Assembly (NCBI GenBank): GCA_029939015.1
Contig: JAOZTV010000011.1
Span: 1-22,699 of the forward strand
Source: Candidatus Aminicenantota bacterium
Lineage (GTDB): Bacteria; Acidobacteriota; Aminicenantia; UBA2199
DNA: 22,699 nucleotides
Direction of reading: 5' to 3'
Positions 7,415 through 15,937 of this stretch are shown piece after piece. The position numbers and the translations under genes are program-made. The notes beneath the pieces are model-generated. The model worked only from the letters and a program-made list of their open reading frames with translations, was not told the DNA's origin and did no database searches. Numbering within the stretch: the first letter of the stretch is position 1; each line of letters opens with the position of its first letter.

Positions 7415-8610
7415 AATATTTAGTTATATTAGGCGATGGTATGGCTGATAGGCCTATAAAAAAACTTGCTAATAAAACACCCTTGATGGTTGCTGATAAA
7501 CCAAATATTGATTTTATTGCAGAAAAAGGTCAGAATGGATTATTAAAAACAATTCCTGATGATATGCCTACTGGTAGTGCTGTTGCCAATCTCAGTGTTA
7601 TGGGTTTTGATCCTAAAAAATATTTTAGTGGAAGAGGCACTCTTGAAGCTGCAAATATGGGTGTAAAACTTGAAAAAAATGACCTTGCAATGAGATGCAA
7701 TCTTCTTACAATTCAAGATGATAAGATTAAAAACCATTCTGCAGGGCATATTTCAACAGAAGAGGCAAAAGAGCTTATTGGTGTACTTAATCAGGAATTG
7801 GGTACAAAAAATATAAAATTTCATTCTGGCATTAGCTATAAACATCTTCTTATTATAAAAAATGGGAATGAAAATGTTGAATGTTTCCCTCCACATGATT
7901 ATCCAAATACTAATTTTAATGAAGTCTTGGTAAAATCACATGATGGGGGAGAAGAAACCAAAAATCTATTAAATGATTTGATAATAAAGTCTCATAAAAT
8001 ATTGAAAGAACATGCAATTAATAAAAAGAGAATAGAAGAAGGTAAAGACCCTGCTAATTCAATATGGCCATGGTCTCCCGGTAAAAAGCCTCAAATGCCA
8101 TCCTTTAAGGAACTTTATGGGTTAAATGGAGCTGTTATATCTGCGGTAGATCTGATCAATGGTATTGGTGTTTATGCAGGTATGGATATAATCAAGGTAG
8201 AAGGTGCAACAGGTCTTTATGATACCAATTATGAGGGTAAGGCAGAAGCAGCTATTGAGACCCTGAAGAATCATGATTTTCTTTATCTTCATATTGAAGC
8301 AACTGATGAGGCTGGTCATGAGGGCGATATTGATCTTAAAATAAAATGTATAGAGTATCTTGACAAGAGAATTGTAAAATATATTCTGGGAAATAAAGAT
8401 AAAATAGGGGATGAATTGACAATTGCAGTATTACCGGATCATCCAACACCTGCTGAAATGAGAATACATACCAGAGAGGCAGTTCCTTTTATTATTTATA
8501 AACCAGGAGAAATTCAGGATATTGTTGACACATATAATGAAGAAGATGCAAAAAAAGGTATTTACAAAACCTTAAGCGGTATAGAATTTATGAAAGAGTT
8601 TTTGTCATAA
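7411..8610 (+). CDS. Phosphoglycerate-mutase-type homoserine kinase (apgM-like)
   Basis: 399 residues of the cofactor-independent phosphoglycerate mutase/alkaline phosphatase superfamily. Metal-site residues are visible: Asp9 in ILGDGMAD, Ser56 in PTGSAVAN, Asp299/His303 in EATDEAGHEGD, Asp343/His344 in LPDHPTP and His353. The TGSAVANLSVMGFDP and KVEGATGLYDTNYEGKA motifs are those of the archaeal-type apgM branch. Members next to thrC are proposed homoserine kinases replacing the GHMP-type ThrB (TIGR02535-type annotation). The 4-bp ATGA overlap with thrC strongly supports that role here; no GHMP-type thrB is in the window. True glycolytic mutase activity is the alternative. Confidence 0.88.
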   Translation: MKYLVILGDGMADRPIKKLANKTPLMVADKPNIDFIAEKGQNGLLKTIPDDMPTGSAVANLSVMGFDPKKYFSGRGTLEAANMGVKLEKNDLAMRCNLLTIQDDKIKNHSAGHISTEEAKELIGVLNQELGTKNIKFHSGISYKHLLIIKNGNENVECFPPHDYPNTNFNEVLVKSHDGGEETKNLLNDLIIKSHKILKEHAINKKRIEEGKDPANSIWPWSPGKKPQMPSFKELYGLNGAVISAVDLINGIGVYAGMDIIKVEGATGLYDTNYEGKAEAAIETLKNHDFLYLHIEATDEAGHEGDIDLKIKCIEYLDKRIVKYILGNKDKIGDELTIAVLPDHPTPAEMRIHTREAVPFIIYKPGEIQDIVDTYNEEDAKKGIYKTLSGIEFMKEFLS

Positions 8611-8661
8611 TTTAAACCTAAATTGACATGTTTAGGCTGAAGAGGTTAAAGGAGAAAATTA

Positions 8662-9132
8662 ATGGATTTATATAAGGTAATTGTATTTGTAATTGCAGGA
8701 ATTATTGCAGGTTGGCTGATAGGATATGTAAAATCTTTGTTCAAACTAAGAAAATATAAAAAAGAAATTAAAGAATTAAATGGTCATTTAAATCGTCAGA
8801 TGAAAATTATTGATGAGGGTAGTAAAGGATTAGAACAGGAACTATCACAAATAAAAAAAAAGAATGAAAATTTGAATGAAACGATTAATACGCTAAAACA
8901 AAAACCAGGTCGTGCAGAACTTAGACTTTTAAATATATATGATATAGCCCTTCAGAAAATGAAATTAAATGCTCCTGGCTTTTTTTCTGCATGGGAGTCA
9001 ACTTTTCAAGATGCAGAAAAGGAATATGATGAAAATGAAACTGGATTTAAAGCAATTAAGAGGAAAATATTGAATCCTAGTATTTCAAACAATAATACAT
9101 CGTCTCAGGTACAAAAAAGTGAGAAAAGTTAA
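8662..9132 (+). CDS. Small membrane-anchored coiled-coil protein of unknown function
   Basis: 156 residues. A single N-terminal membrane helix (about 5-26, VIVFVIAGIIAGWLIGYV) is followed by a basic segment and a predicted coiled coil (~30-82, heptad-like K/E/L pattern). A more conserved-looking segment comes next (KPGRAELRLLNIYDIALQKM, ~80-100), then an acidic region and a Ser/Asn-rich tail. Good ribosome site (AAAGGAG, ~7 nt). It lies 51 bp after the homoserine kinase gene on the same strand and probably shares its transcript, though nothing ties it to threonine synthesis. Not recognised. Confidence 0.7.
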   Translation: MDLYKVIVFVIAGIIAGWLIGYVKSLFKLRKYKKEIKELNGHLNRQMKIIDEGSKGLEQELSQIKKKNENLNETINTLKQKPGRAELRLLNIYDIALQKMKLNAPGFFSAWESTFQDAEKEYDENETGFKAIKRKILNPSISNNNTSSQVQKSEKS

Positions 9133-9423
9133 TATATAGGAGTCTGTTCGAGGTATCCACAGATATACCTCAATCTGCTCTGGATTAATGGGAAAAGTAA
9201 AAAACACTTTACCACATTCCAACATTCATTTTTATTATCTTTTAATAATATTATAGTATAAATTTAAAAGAAACTGAAATAAGGTTAAGCTCATGGAGGT
9301 TAAATTACATTGCTCATAGTTTATGGTGGGGAGCCAAAAGTATTAATCTGAAAAACCATACTTTTGTGCCATTTTAGAGTAATAAATTAAATGTTAATAT
9401 AAATACATAATAAGGAGATTATT
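9133..9423. other. Intergenic region with two inverted repeats
   Basis: No gene seen. A 7-bp stem with an 8-nt loop at 9150-9171 (GAGGTAT / ATACCTC) lies shortly after the preceding stop but has no T run. A perfect 9-bp inverted repeat (CAAAAGTAT at 9335-9343, ATACTTTTG at 9358-9366) lies about 60 bp before the next start codon and could be an operator. No convincing promoter boxes are seen. Confidence 0.35.
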
Positions 9424-10515
9424 ATGTATCTTATGGAAAGTGGTCCAGGGACAGAAACTACAATCAATGGCAAAACATTTCTCTATTTTGGAGGAACAAG
9501 CTATTATCAATTACATAATAATACAGATATCATTGATGCAGGATGCGAGGCATTTCAGAAATATGGATTGAATAGTGCCACATCCAGAGCTGGAATGGGG
9601 ACAACAAAGTTGCTTTTAGATGTTGAAAAAAAGGCTGCCGAATATTTTGGAACAGAGGACGCAGCATATATTGCTTCAGGATATTTAAGTAATATTGCAG
9701 GAATTCAAGCATTAAATACTTTTAATGAAATTGACGCTGTTTTTATTGATGAGAATGCTCATTACTGTAATCTTGATGGGGCAAATTCAATCAATAAACC
9801 TGTTTTTTCATTTACTCATTTGAGTGTAGAAGATTTAATGCTAAAAATAGAAAATAATTTGAAACCGGGTCAACAGCCTCTTATAGTTTCAGATGGAATC
9901 TTTCCATTATTTGGTAATATTGCTCCAGTTGAAAAATATACGAAAATAGCAGAAAAATATAATGGATTTGTATGGATTGACGATGCACATGGACTTGGAG
10001 TTATTGGAAAGAATGGAAGAGGCACCTATGAACATTATAAATTAAATTCAGAAAGAATATTTTATGGTGGTACTATGGGAAAGGCGTTTGGTGGCTTTGG
10101 CGGAATTATTCCGGGCAATAGAGAATTTATAGAAATAATTAAAAAAGGAAATGTTATGAATGGGGCTTCTGCTCCGCCAACACCAGCTGCTGCTGCAAGC
10201 TTAAAAGGAATTGAGATACTTAGTAAAAACCCTGAAGACAGGAAAAAACTCTGGAATAATGCCATACAATTTAAAAAAGGTTTAAATGAATTTGGTGTTA
10301 ATATTGAGATAAACCACATACCAATAGCAACCTGGTCATTTGATTCAGAGAAAAAAATGAGAATAATTTATGAAAAATTAATGGAAAGTGGAATTTCTAT
10401 TCAATTTCTTAAGTATGTTGGATCAAAAAAAGGAGTTTTAAGAGTTGTGCTTTTTTCAACTCATACGGAAGCGCAGATTGACAGGTTATTGTATGAGCTT
10501 AAAAAAATAATATAA
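9424..10515 (+). CDS. Alpha-oxoamine-synthase-like PLP enzyme (AONS/KBL superfamily)
   Basis: 363 residues of the class II aminotransferase fold. It carries the oxoamine-synthase signatures: NSATSRAGMGTTKLLLDVE (~50-68), His113 in ENAHYCN (ring-stacking His), WIDDAHGLGVIGKNGRG (~184-200, PLP Asp/His) and the PLP lysine Lys220 in GGTMGKAFGGFGG. Characterised relatives condense an amino acid with an acyl-CoA (8-amino-7-oxononanoate synthase, glycine C-acetyltransferase, serine palmitoyltransferase). It is slightly shorter than those (~385-400), lacking N-terminal residues. No biotin genes are nearby, and the next two genes handle peptides, so its substrate is open; a role in amino acid or peptide catabolism fits the context. 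Start: AAGGAG about 7 nt upstream. First gene of a three-gene unit. Confidence 0.8.
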   Translation: MYLMESGPGTETTINGKTFLYFGGTSYYQLHNNTDIIDAGCEAFQKYGLNSATSRAGMGTTKLLLDVEKKAAEYFGTEDAAYIASGYLSNIAGIQALNTFNEIDAVFIDENAHYCNLDGANSINKPVFSFTHLSVEDLMLKIENNLKPGQQPLIVSDGIFPLFGNIAPVEKYTKIAEKYNGFVWIDDAHGLGVIGKNGRGTYEHYKLNSERIFYGGTMGKAFGGFGGIIPGNREFIEIIKKGNVMNGASAPPTPAAAASLKGIEILSKNPEDRKKLWNNAIQFKKGLNEFGVNIEINHIPIATWSFDSEKKMRIIYEKLMESGISIQFLKYVGSKKGVLRVVLFSTHTEAQIDRLLYELKKII

Positions 10516-10533
10516 GGATAGGAGGAGATATCT

Positions 10534-11649
10534 ATGAAAAAACAAATAATTGAAAAAATTGAAATTTATAAGCTAAAGATACCATTAAAAGAACCATTTA
10601 CTGTGTCACTAGGAACCTTTTATAATGCCGATCTTGTTGCTATAAGAATTATATCAAATAATGGATTAATAGGTTCAGGTGAAGTCAGTCCTGGTATTTT
10701 TATACTTGGAAGTACAATGGATTCAGATTTTGAATTAGCTAAAACCATTGGAGAATTAATAATTGGTAAAGATCCTTTTGCTCTGGAAGATAGAATAAAA
10801 GACATTGATTCTTTATATTCAAATTCTGGTATCAGAAGTGCTTTTGATATGGCTTTATATGATCTGGCATCAAAAAATGCCAATCTTCCTTTATATAAAT
10901 TCCTAGGGGGCAGTAAAGACAGAAAAATCTATACTGATATGACAATTGGTATTGAAACACCTGAGAAAATGGCTGCAAATGCTGTTAAAATTATTAATGA
11001 GGGATTTCCTGAAATTAAAATTAAACTTGGTAGAGAACCAGACTTAGACATTAAATGTGTAAAGGCTATAAGAGAAGCAGTTGGAGATAATATTCCTATC
11101 AAGGTCGATGCAAATCAAGGATGGAGTGAAGTTGATGCAAAAAAAGCATTAAATGGTTTAAGTCAATATAATATAATATATGCAGAAGAACCGGTAAAGA
11201 GAGGCAATATTTCTTCAATGGCTAATATAAAAAAAGAAAGTCCAATTCCGATAATGGCTGATGAATCTCTATGTAACCATAAGGATGCTTTAAATATTGT
11301 CAAACAGGATGCATCAGATTTTTTTAACATTAAACTTGCAAAATCCGGTGGAATTAATAATGCCTTAAAAATATGTGCAATAGCTGATGCTGCTGATATC
11401 AAATGTCAGGTTGGTTGTTTCTTTGAAACAAGACTGGGACTTTCAGCCTTATATCATCTTGTCCTTGCAAGAGAAAACATTGTTTTCTTTGATATGGATT
11501 CAGCATTTTTTCTAGCAGAAGATCCGATTATTGGTGGCATTAAATCAGAAAAAAACGGTGTCTGGACGCTTAAAGATGAAAAACCGGGGATTGGAGCAGA
11601 GTTTGACCCTGTATTTCTCTCAGAGATGGAAAAATTTGTTATTGAATGA
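10534..11649 (+). CDS. Dipeptide epimerase (L-Ala-D/L-Glu epimerase type), enolase superfamily
   Basis: 371 residues. The muconate-lactonizing-type barrel has all expected residues: K162-x-K164 in IKIKLG, metal ligands Asp192 (VDANQGW), Glu219 (AEEP) and Asp243 (MADES), and the opposite base Lys267 in FNIKLAKSGG. The D-x-D pair Asp320/Asp322 in FFDMDS is the dipeptide-epimerase hallmark that binds the substrate's amino terminus. The enzyme interconverts L/D configuration at the second residue of dipeptides, classically L-Ala-D-Glu from murein peptides, in the cytoplasm. Specificity cannot be read from the sequence: the loop after D-x-D is Ser-Ala rather than the Gly common in Ala-Glu enzymes. 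AGGAGG ribosome site; 18 bp after the PLP gene and 11 bp before the aminopeptidase. Confidence 0.9.
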   Translation: MKKQIIEKIEIYKLKIPLKEPFTVSLGTFYNADLVAIRIISNNGLIGSGEVSPGIFILGSTMDSDFELAKTIGELIIGKDPFALEDRIKDIDSLYSNSGIRSAFDMALYDLASKNANLPLYKFLGGSKDRKIYTDMTIGIETPEKMAANAVKIINEGFPEIKIKLGREPDLDIKCVKAIREAVGDNIPIKVDANQGWSEVDAKKALNGLSQYNIIYAEEPVKRGNISSMANIKKESPIPIMADESLCNHKDALNIVKQDASDFFNIKLAKSGGINNALKICAIADAADIKCQVGCFFETRLGLSALYHLVLARENIVFFDMDSAFFLAEDPIIGGIKSEKNGVWTLKDEKPGIGAEFDPVFLSEMEKFVIE

Positions 11650-11660
11650 TAGAATAGAGA

Positions 11661-12851
11661 ATGGAAAATAAAATCAAAAAAGAAGATCTTGAAAAATGGG
11701 CGGATTATCTCCTTGATCATTCTTTGGAAGGTGTAAAATCTGACGATATAATAATGATTAAAGGCGAGCATATTACCTGGCCTCTTATGTCGGTATTACA
11801 GGATAAAATATTTAAAGCCGGTGCTATTGCTGATATTTTCCTTGTTCCTCCTGATAATAATAGGGGTTTATCCTGGGGTGCTTCTATTGCAAAACATGGT
11901 AGCGTAGAACAAATTAGAAAGGTTCCAAAATGGCATCGAGCGAGATATGAAAATATGACTAAATATATTGAGATATTTGGTGCTGAAGACCCTGAATTAT
12001 TTTCAAATTTACCTGAAAAGACTGCTAAGGCAATTATCCTTGAAGATAGTTCTTTCAGAGAAATAAGATTGTCAAAACCCTGGGTAGTAACTCTTTATCC
12101 GACAAAAGGGTTTGCAGATATTGAGGGAATGTCTTTAGAAGAATATACAAATATTATTATAAGTGCATCAATTACTGATCCTAAACAACTTGATATTATT
12201 GAAGAACCCCTTTATCAGTTAATTAATAAAACAAATATGTTTAGAGCAATTACAGAATGCCCTGACACAAAGAATCTGCTTGAATTAACTCTGGATATAA
12301 CTGATAGAAAAGCTGTAAAGTGTAATGGCACAAGAAACTTTCCTGATGGTGAAGTTTATACAAGTCCCAATGCCAATAAGGTTAATGGTGAAATTTATGT
12401 TGACCTCCCAGTCTATTATAATGGTGCGACAATACAGGGTATCTATCTAAAGATCAAAGATGGAATAATAATTGACTACTCTGCAAAAGAAGGTTTTGAT
12501 ACTTTAAAAAATATAATTGAAACAGACAAAGGCTCACACAGGATTGGAGAAATTGCCCTTGGTATGAACCCCGGAATTACCAAAGCATTAAAACATCCTT
12601 TATTTGTAGAAAAGGTTGGGGGCACTCTCCATATTGCAATTGGTGCAAGTTATGAAGAACCATATGTAGATGATCCCGGATCAGAAGAAGGCAAAAAACT
12701 TCTACAAAAACATACAAATGATGGATCATTAAATAAATCAGCCCAACATGTAGATATCGTAACTGATTTCAGAACGGGAGGAGCAGGAAAGTTTGTTTTT
12801 CTTGATAAAACAGAATTAAAGATTGAGAATAACATTTGGGTTGTTTCGTAA
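11661..12851 (+). CDS. Aminopeptidase, M29 family (AmpS/PepS-like)
   Basis: 396 residues matching M29 metallo-aminopeptidases, which remove N-terminal residues from short peptides in the cytoplasm using two metal ions. Conserved blocks are NFPDGEVYTSP (Glu231), IGEIALGMNPGI (Glu297), FVEKVGGTLHIAIG (Glu317, His324), then S-Y, and QHVDIVTDF (His363, Asp365). These supply the Glu/Glu/His/His/Asp metal site, and the protein looks intact and full-length. It follows the dipeptide epimerase by 11 bp. Together they fit conversion of mixed-chirality dipeptides to L,L-peptides and hydrolysis to free amino acids. The ribosome site is weak (GAGA), suggesting coupling to the upstream gene. Confidence 0.88.
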   Translation: MENKIKKEDLEKWADYLLDHSLEGVKSDDIIMIKGEHITWPLMSVLQDKIFKAGAIADIFLVPPDNNRGLSWGASIAKHGSVEQIRKVPKWHRARYENMTKYIEIFGAEDPELFSNLPEKTAKAIILEDSSFREIRLSKPWVVTLYPTKGFADIEGMSLEEYTNIIISASITDPKQLDIIEEPLYQLINKTNMFRAITECPDTKNLLELTLDITDRKAVKCNGTRNFPDGEVYTSPNANKVNGEIYVDLPVYYNGATIQGIYLKIKDGIIIDYSAKEGFDTLKNIIETDKGSHRIGEIALGMNPGITKALKHPLFVEKVGGTLHIAIGASYEEPYVDDPGSEEGKKLLQKHTNDGSLNKSAQHVDIVTDFRTGGAGKFVFLDKTELKIENNIWVVS

Positions 12852-12960
12852 ATTAATTTAAACCTAATCTGACACAGTCAGAAATAAAGTTATATAAGTA
12901 AAATTCTGCATATTTATACGCAAGTTTTACTATAATAAACGCGAATATGGAATCGAAGGT

Positions 12961-12982
12961 CCTAAATTAAGCTCAATTTAGG
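12961..12982. repeat. 8-bp hairpin, possible copy of a short intergenic repeat
   Basis: CCTAAATT (12961-12968) and AATTTAGG (12975-12982) pair perfectly around a 6-nt loop. The reverse complement of the right arm with flank (AACCTAAATTGA) resembles DNA just after the gene ending at 8610 (AAACCTAAATTGA, 8614-8626), and AAACCTAA recurs at about 12859. No T run follows, so it is not a standard terminator. Confidence 0.4.
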
Positions 12983-13042
12983 TTAAATCTTAATTAATTA
13001 AGTCTCTGTTGTAAATAAAGAATTAATACTGAATTGTGAGAC

Positions 13043-13077
13043 AAAAAGGAAGATATTGTTTAAATATCTTCCTTTTT
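13043..13077. terminator. Bidirectional intrinsic terminator
   Basis: A perfect 15-bp stem (13043-13057 and 13063-13077) with loop GTTTA. One arm is AAAAAGGAAGATATT, so the hairpin ends in a T run on both strands. It lies between two convergent units: the peptidase gene ending at 12851 (plus) and the TonB receptor gene ending at 13092 (minus, 14 bp away). A short TTTA tandem repeat (to about 13094) adjoins it. Confidence 0.9.
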
Positions 13078-13091
13078 ATTTATTTATTTAT

Positions 13092-15911
13092 TTAAAACTC
13101 TATTTTAGCACCAAATCTAATAATTCTAGGATTTTGTAATGCTGTTACAGCTTGATATTCCAGAACAGAAGAACTTGACCTTTCGTTAACTCCAATTTCT
13201 GTATTACTGTTTAGTAAATTAAAAACATCAACAAATGCCCTGAAATTTACAGCTCCAAGTTTAATCGACTTTTCTATTTTCAAATCAATTAGCATTAAAT
13301 CAGGAAGTCCCTGTGAACCCATTGATTCAGCATAAATTGTTTCATCACCATAACCAGCATCTAATTCAAAGCCTATGTCATTATTATTAATAGTTCTTGT
13401 ATATCTTCCACCTGACATATATGAAAAATTCCCACCTAAATTAATTCCCCAAGGACCTCTAACAACTCCACTTAATTTAAATTGATGTCTTCTTTCAAGA
13501 GGAAAACGACCTTCAGCATTTATATGAAAATTTGGATTATCATATAAGTAAGTTACTGTTGAACTTCCAAAGGCTCCAGTTCCAATTAAACCTCTTGACT
13601 TTGCCCAAACATAGGATGCGTTTATCATCCAACCATTTGAATATCTCTTATTCAATATAATTTCAACACTATCATAGTCACGTTTAGCTCCAGGAGGATT
13701 AACCAAGGCTACATCATTTGACAAAAATGGATTTATGATATCATAAAAGGTTACTGTTTCTCCATTATATGGGTCAATAGTCGTTACTGGAAAGTAGTTT
13801 GTCCATTCAAGTTCACCTGTATCCATCATTTTATCAATATTTAAAGTATTTATATCAGCATCTTCAACTAAATTTCTATCCCATTTTCTGATATATCTCA
13901 AACTTAGGGACCAATCTTCAAATAATTCTTTATCAATACCAATAGTTAATTCATCCATATAAGGAGCAGTTAATTTATGATCTTTCCATCCCAAGACACC
14001 TGGCTTTGGAGCTTCGATTCCTGCTGTATAGACATTATTAAGATTTTCATCAAGATAACCAACATAATACATTATACCATTAGGGTTTAATCTGAAAAAA
14101 TAAGATGATAAGTTAGCACTTGCATATCTTGCAAAACTACCCTTAATCAAAGTTTTACCATTACCTGTCAAATCATATACAAATGAAAGTCTAGGTGATA
14201 TATTTGTCCATTTAAGATCTGTTAATGATGAGGAAACAGTCCTATCATAAGTTATGTCTGGATATCCTGCAAAACCAAAATCTCCTTTTCCAGTAACAGT
14301 TCCCTGAGGTGGAATAATAGCTACCTGATAGTCAAGACGAACACCAAGATTAATAGTTAATTGTTTATTCACATTCCATGTATCATTTACAAATAATCCT
14401 GAACTGAACATATCAGTTTGAGAATCAACCGGTGCAATAAATATCCCTATATATGGATCACCAAAAAGGTTGTTTTGCCAAGCAAGATTAAACCCATTCC
14501 CATCAGATGGACCAGTCATAACCTTTTGATTTATAACTTCTGCATACATTGCTTCTGCTCCAAATTTAATTTCATGAGAACCTGCAAAATTATCTACAAA
14601 AACAGTAGTATCTATATTAAACTGGTATCTATTGCTCTTATAAAGATCTGAATATCCCGGAGTTCCATCAAAAGTACTTAAACCATCTGCGTAATCCTGT
14701 ATTTGTGGGCCAGAGTTTTTAGCTTCAAAATCAACTCTTCCTAGAAAACCACCAACCTTAACATTCATATAGATATTTGAATTAAATTGGCGCATCCACT
14801 GTAAATTAGCTACATGTGTAGGAGTAGAATAATTTGTTGTATGTGCCTCTGTTGACATATTATTAGCACCAAAATTATCTGATGTTGAATTTGAATAATT
14901 ATAAGACAAAGTGAATTTATTAGCCTGATTCGGTTGAAATGTAAATTTGATGTAAGGATAATATTTTTCATTTGTTATTAGAGTTTCTGTATCTTTGTCT
15001 ATAGGAAATCCAGTAACATAAGTTTCATTTTTATTATAACTCATATTTCCGAAAAACCATAATTTATCTTTTATTACAGGACCACCAAGAGTAACACCAG
15101 GTTCAATTTCTGATTTAAACCCGCTTTTACGACCCTCAAGGATAGTACCTTCTGTATTATCTGACTGTAAACCTTCTCCTCTATAATAAATACTTGCAGT
15201 TCCACTTAACTTATTGCCACCTGATTTTGTAACAACATTAAGTGTTGTACCTCTTGTTCCACCGTATTCAGCTGAAAGGCCACCTGATGATACAGCAACT
15301 TCTTCCATAATGTCCATTCCAAAAAAAACTCCCTGTTCCCCACTTGTAGGGTCGGAAAGATTCAAACCATCAAGATTATATGAAGTATCTCTTACGCTAC
15401 CACCATGTGCACTTCCACCAGTAACTCCTGGAGTTAAATTAAAGTAAGAATCAATAGACCTGAGTGAAGGAATAAGTTCTAAATAATTTTTGTCCATTGT
15501 TGTAGATTTTGTTGTTGTTTGAGTATCAACGGTTGGTGCCTGACCTATTACTGTGATTTTTTCTTCTAATGTCTTTAGCGACATCTTCATATCAATTTTG
15601 GTTGCTATACCAATACTGATTTTAATTCCTTTCCTTTCAACAGTATTCATACCTTTAAGTTCGTAGGAAATCATGTAAATACCAGGTGCCAATCCAATAA
15701 ATCTGTACATACCACTCTCATTGCTTAATACTGTCATTTTTTCAACAACAAGAGATGGACTTGTCAACGTTATTAGTATTCCAGGCAATTCCATACCATC
15801 AGCATCTGTTACAACACCTTTAATTGCACCAGTAGTAGCAGATTGTCCCAAACATATTAAAGACATAAACATTAGCATAATTGAAACTAATAAAAACTTT
15901 TTACTCATCAT
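13092..15911 (-). CDS. TonB-dependent outer membrane receptor with N-terminal carboxypeptidase-regulatory-like domain
   Basis: 939 residues. Signal peptide about 1-25 (LLVSIMLMFMSLICLGQ). Residues ~27-112 form a CarboxypepD_reg/Ig-like domain (GAIKGVVTDADGMELPG ... SGMYRFIGLAPGIYMISYE). The plug follows at about 118-235, with SYNLDGLNLSDP, VAVSSGGLSAEYGGTRG and LNVVTKSGGN. The rest is a beta-barrel ending in a C-terminal Phe (FGAKIEF). It imports a ligand across the outer membrane with TonB energy. The architecture is the Oar-like type rather than SusC: no SusD partner is present. Start: two adjacent ATGs behind AGGAG; spacing 5 or 8 nt, so 15908 is equally possible. It begins 26 bp after the amide hydrolase stop, so the hydrolase product or substrate may be its ligand. 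Confidence 0.92.
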   Translation of the reverse strand: MMSKKFLLVSIMLMFMSLICLGQSATTGAIKGVVTDADGMELPGILITLTSPSLVVEKMTVLSNESGMYRFIGLAPGIYMISYELKGMNTVERKGIKISIGIATKIDMKMSLKTLEEKITVIGQAPTVDTQTTTKSTTMDKNYLELIPSLRSIDSYFNLTPGVTGGSAHGGSVRDTSYNLDGLNLSDPTSGEQGVFFGMDIMEEVAVSSGGLSAEYGGTRGTTLNVVTKSGGNKLSGTASIYYRGEGLQSDNTEGTILEGRKSGFKSEIEPGVTLGGPVIKDKLWFFGNMSYNKNETYVTGFPIDKDTETLITNEKYYPYIKFTFQPNQANKFTLSYNYSNSTSDNFGANNMSTEAHTTNYSTPTHVANLQWMRQFNSNIYMNVKVGGFLGRVDFEAKNSGPQIQDYADGLSTFDGTPGYSDLYKSNRYQFNIDTTVFVDNFAGSHEIKFGAEAMYAEVINQKVMTGPSDGNGFNLAWQNNLFGDPYIGIFIAPVDSQTDMFSSGLFVNDTWNVNKQLTINLGVRLDYQVAIIPPQGTVTGKGDFGFAGYPDITYDRTVSSSLTDLKWTNISPRLSFVYDLTGNGKTLIKGSFARYASANLSSYFFRLNPNGIMYYVGYLDENLNNVYTAGIEAPKPGVLGWKDHKLTAPYMDELTIGIDKELFEDWSLSLRYIRKWDRNLVEDADINTLNIDKMMDTGELEWTNYFPVTTIDPYNGETVTFYDIINPFLSNDVALVNPPGAKRDYDSVEIILNKRYSNGWMINASYVWAKSRGLIGTGAFGSSTVTYLYDNPNFHINAEGRFPLERRHQFKLSGVVRGPWGINLGGNFSYMSGGRYTRTINNNDIGFELDAGYGDETIYAESMGSQGLPDLMLIDLKIEKSIKLGAVNFRAFVDVFNLLNSNTEIGVNERSSSSVLEYQAVTALQNPRIIRFGAKIEF

Positions 15912-15937
15912 CTTTTCTCCTTTTATTTTTTTCTAAT

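Noticed and set aside
9335..9366. Intrinsic terminator
   Set aside because: The 9-bp stem has a 14-nt loop and no following T run; it lies close before a start codon and fits an operator better.
13092..15911. SusC-type glycan importer
   Set aside because: No SusD partner or glycoside hydrolase is present; the domain order is that of general TonB receptors with a carboxypeptidase-regulatory domain.
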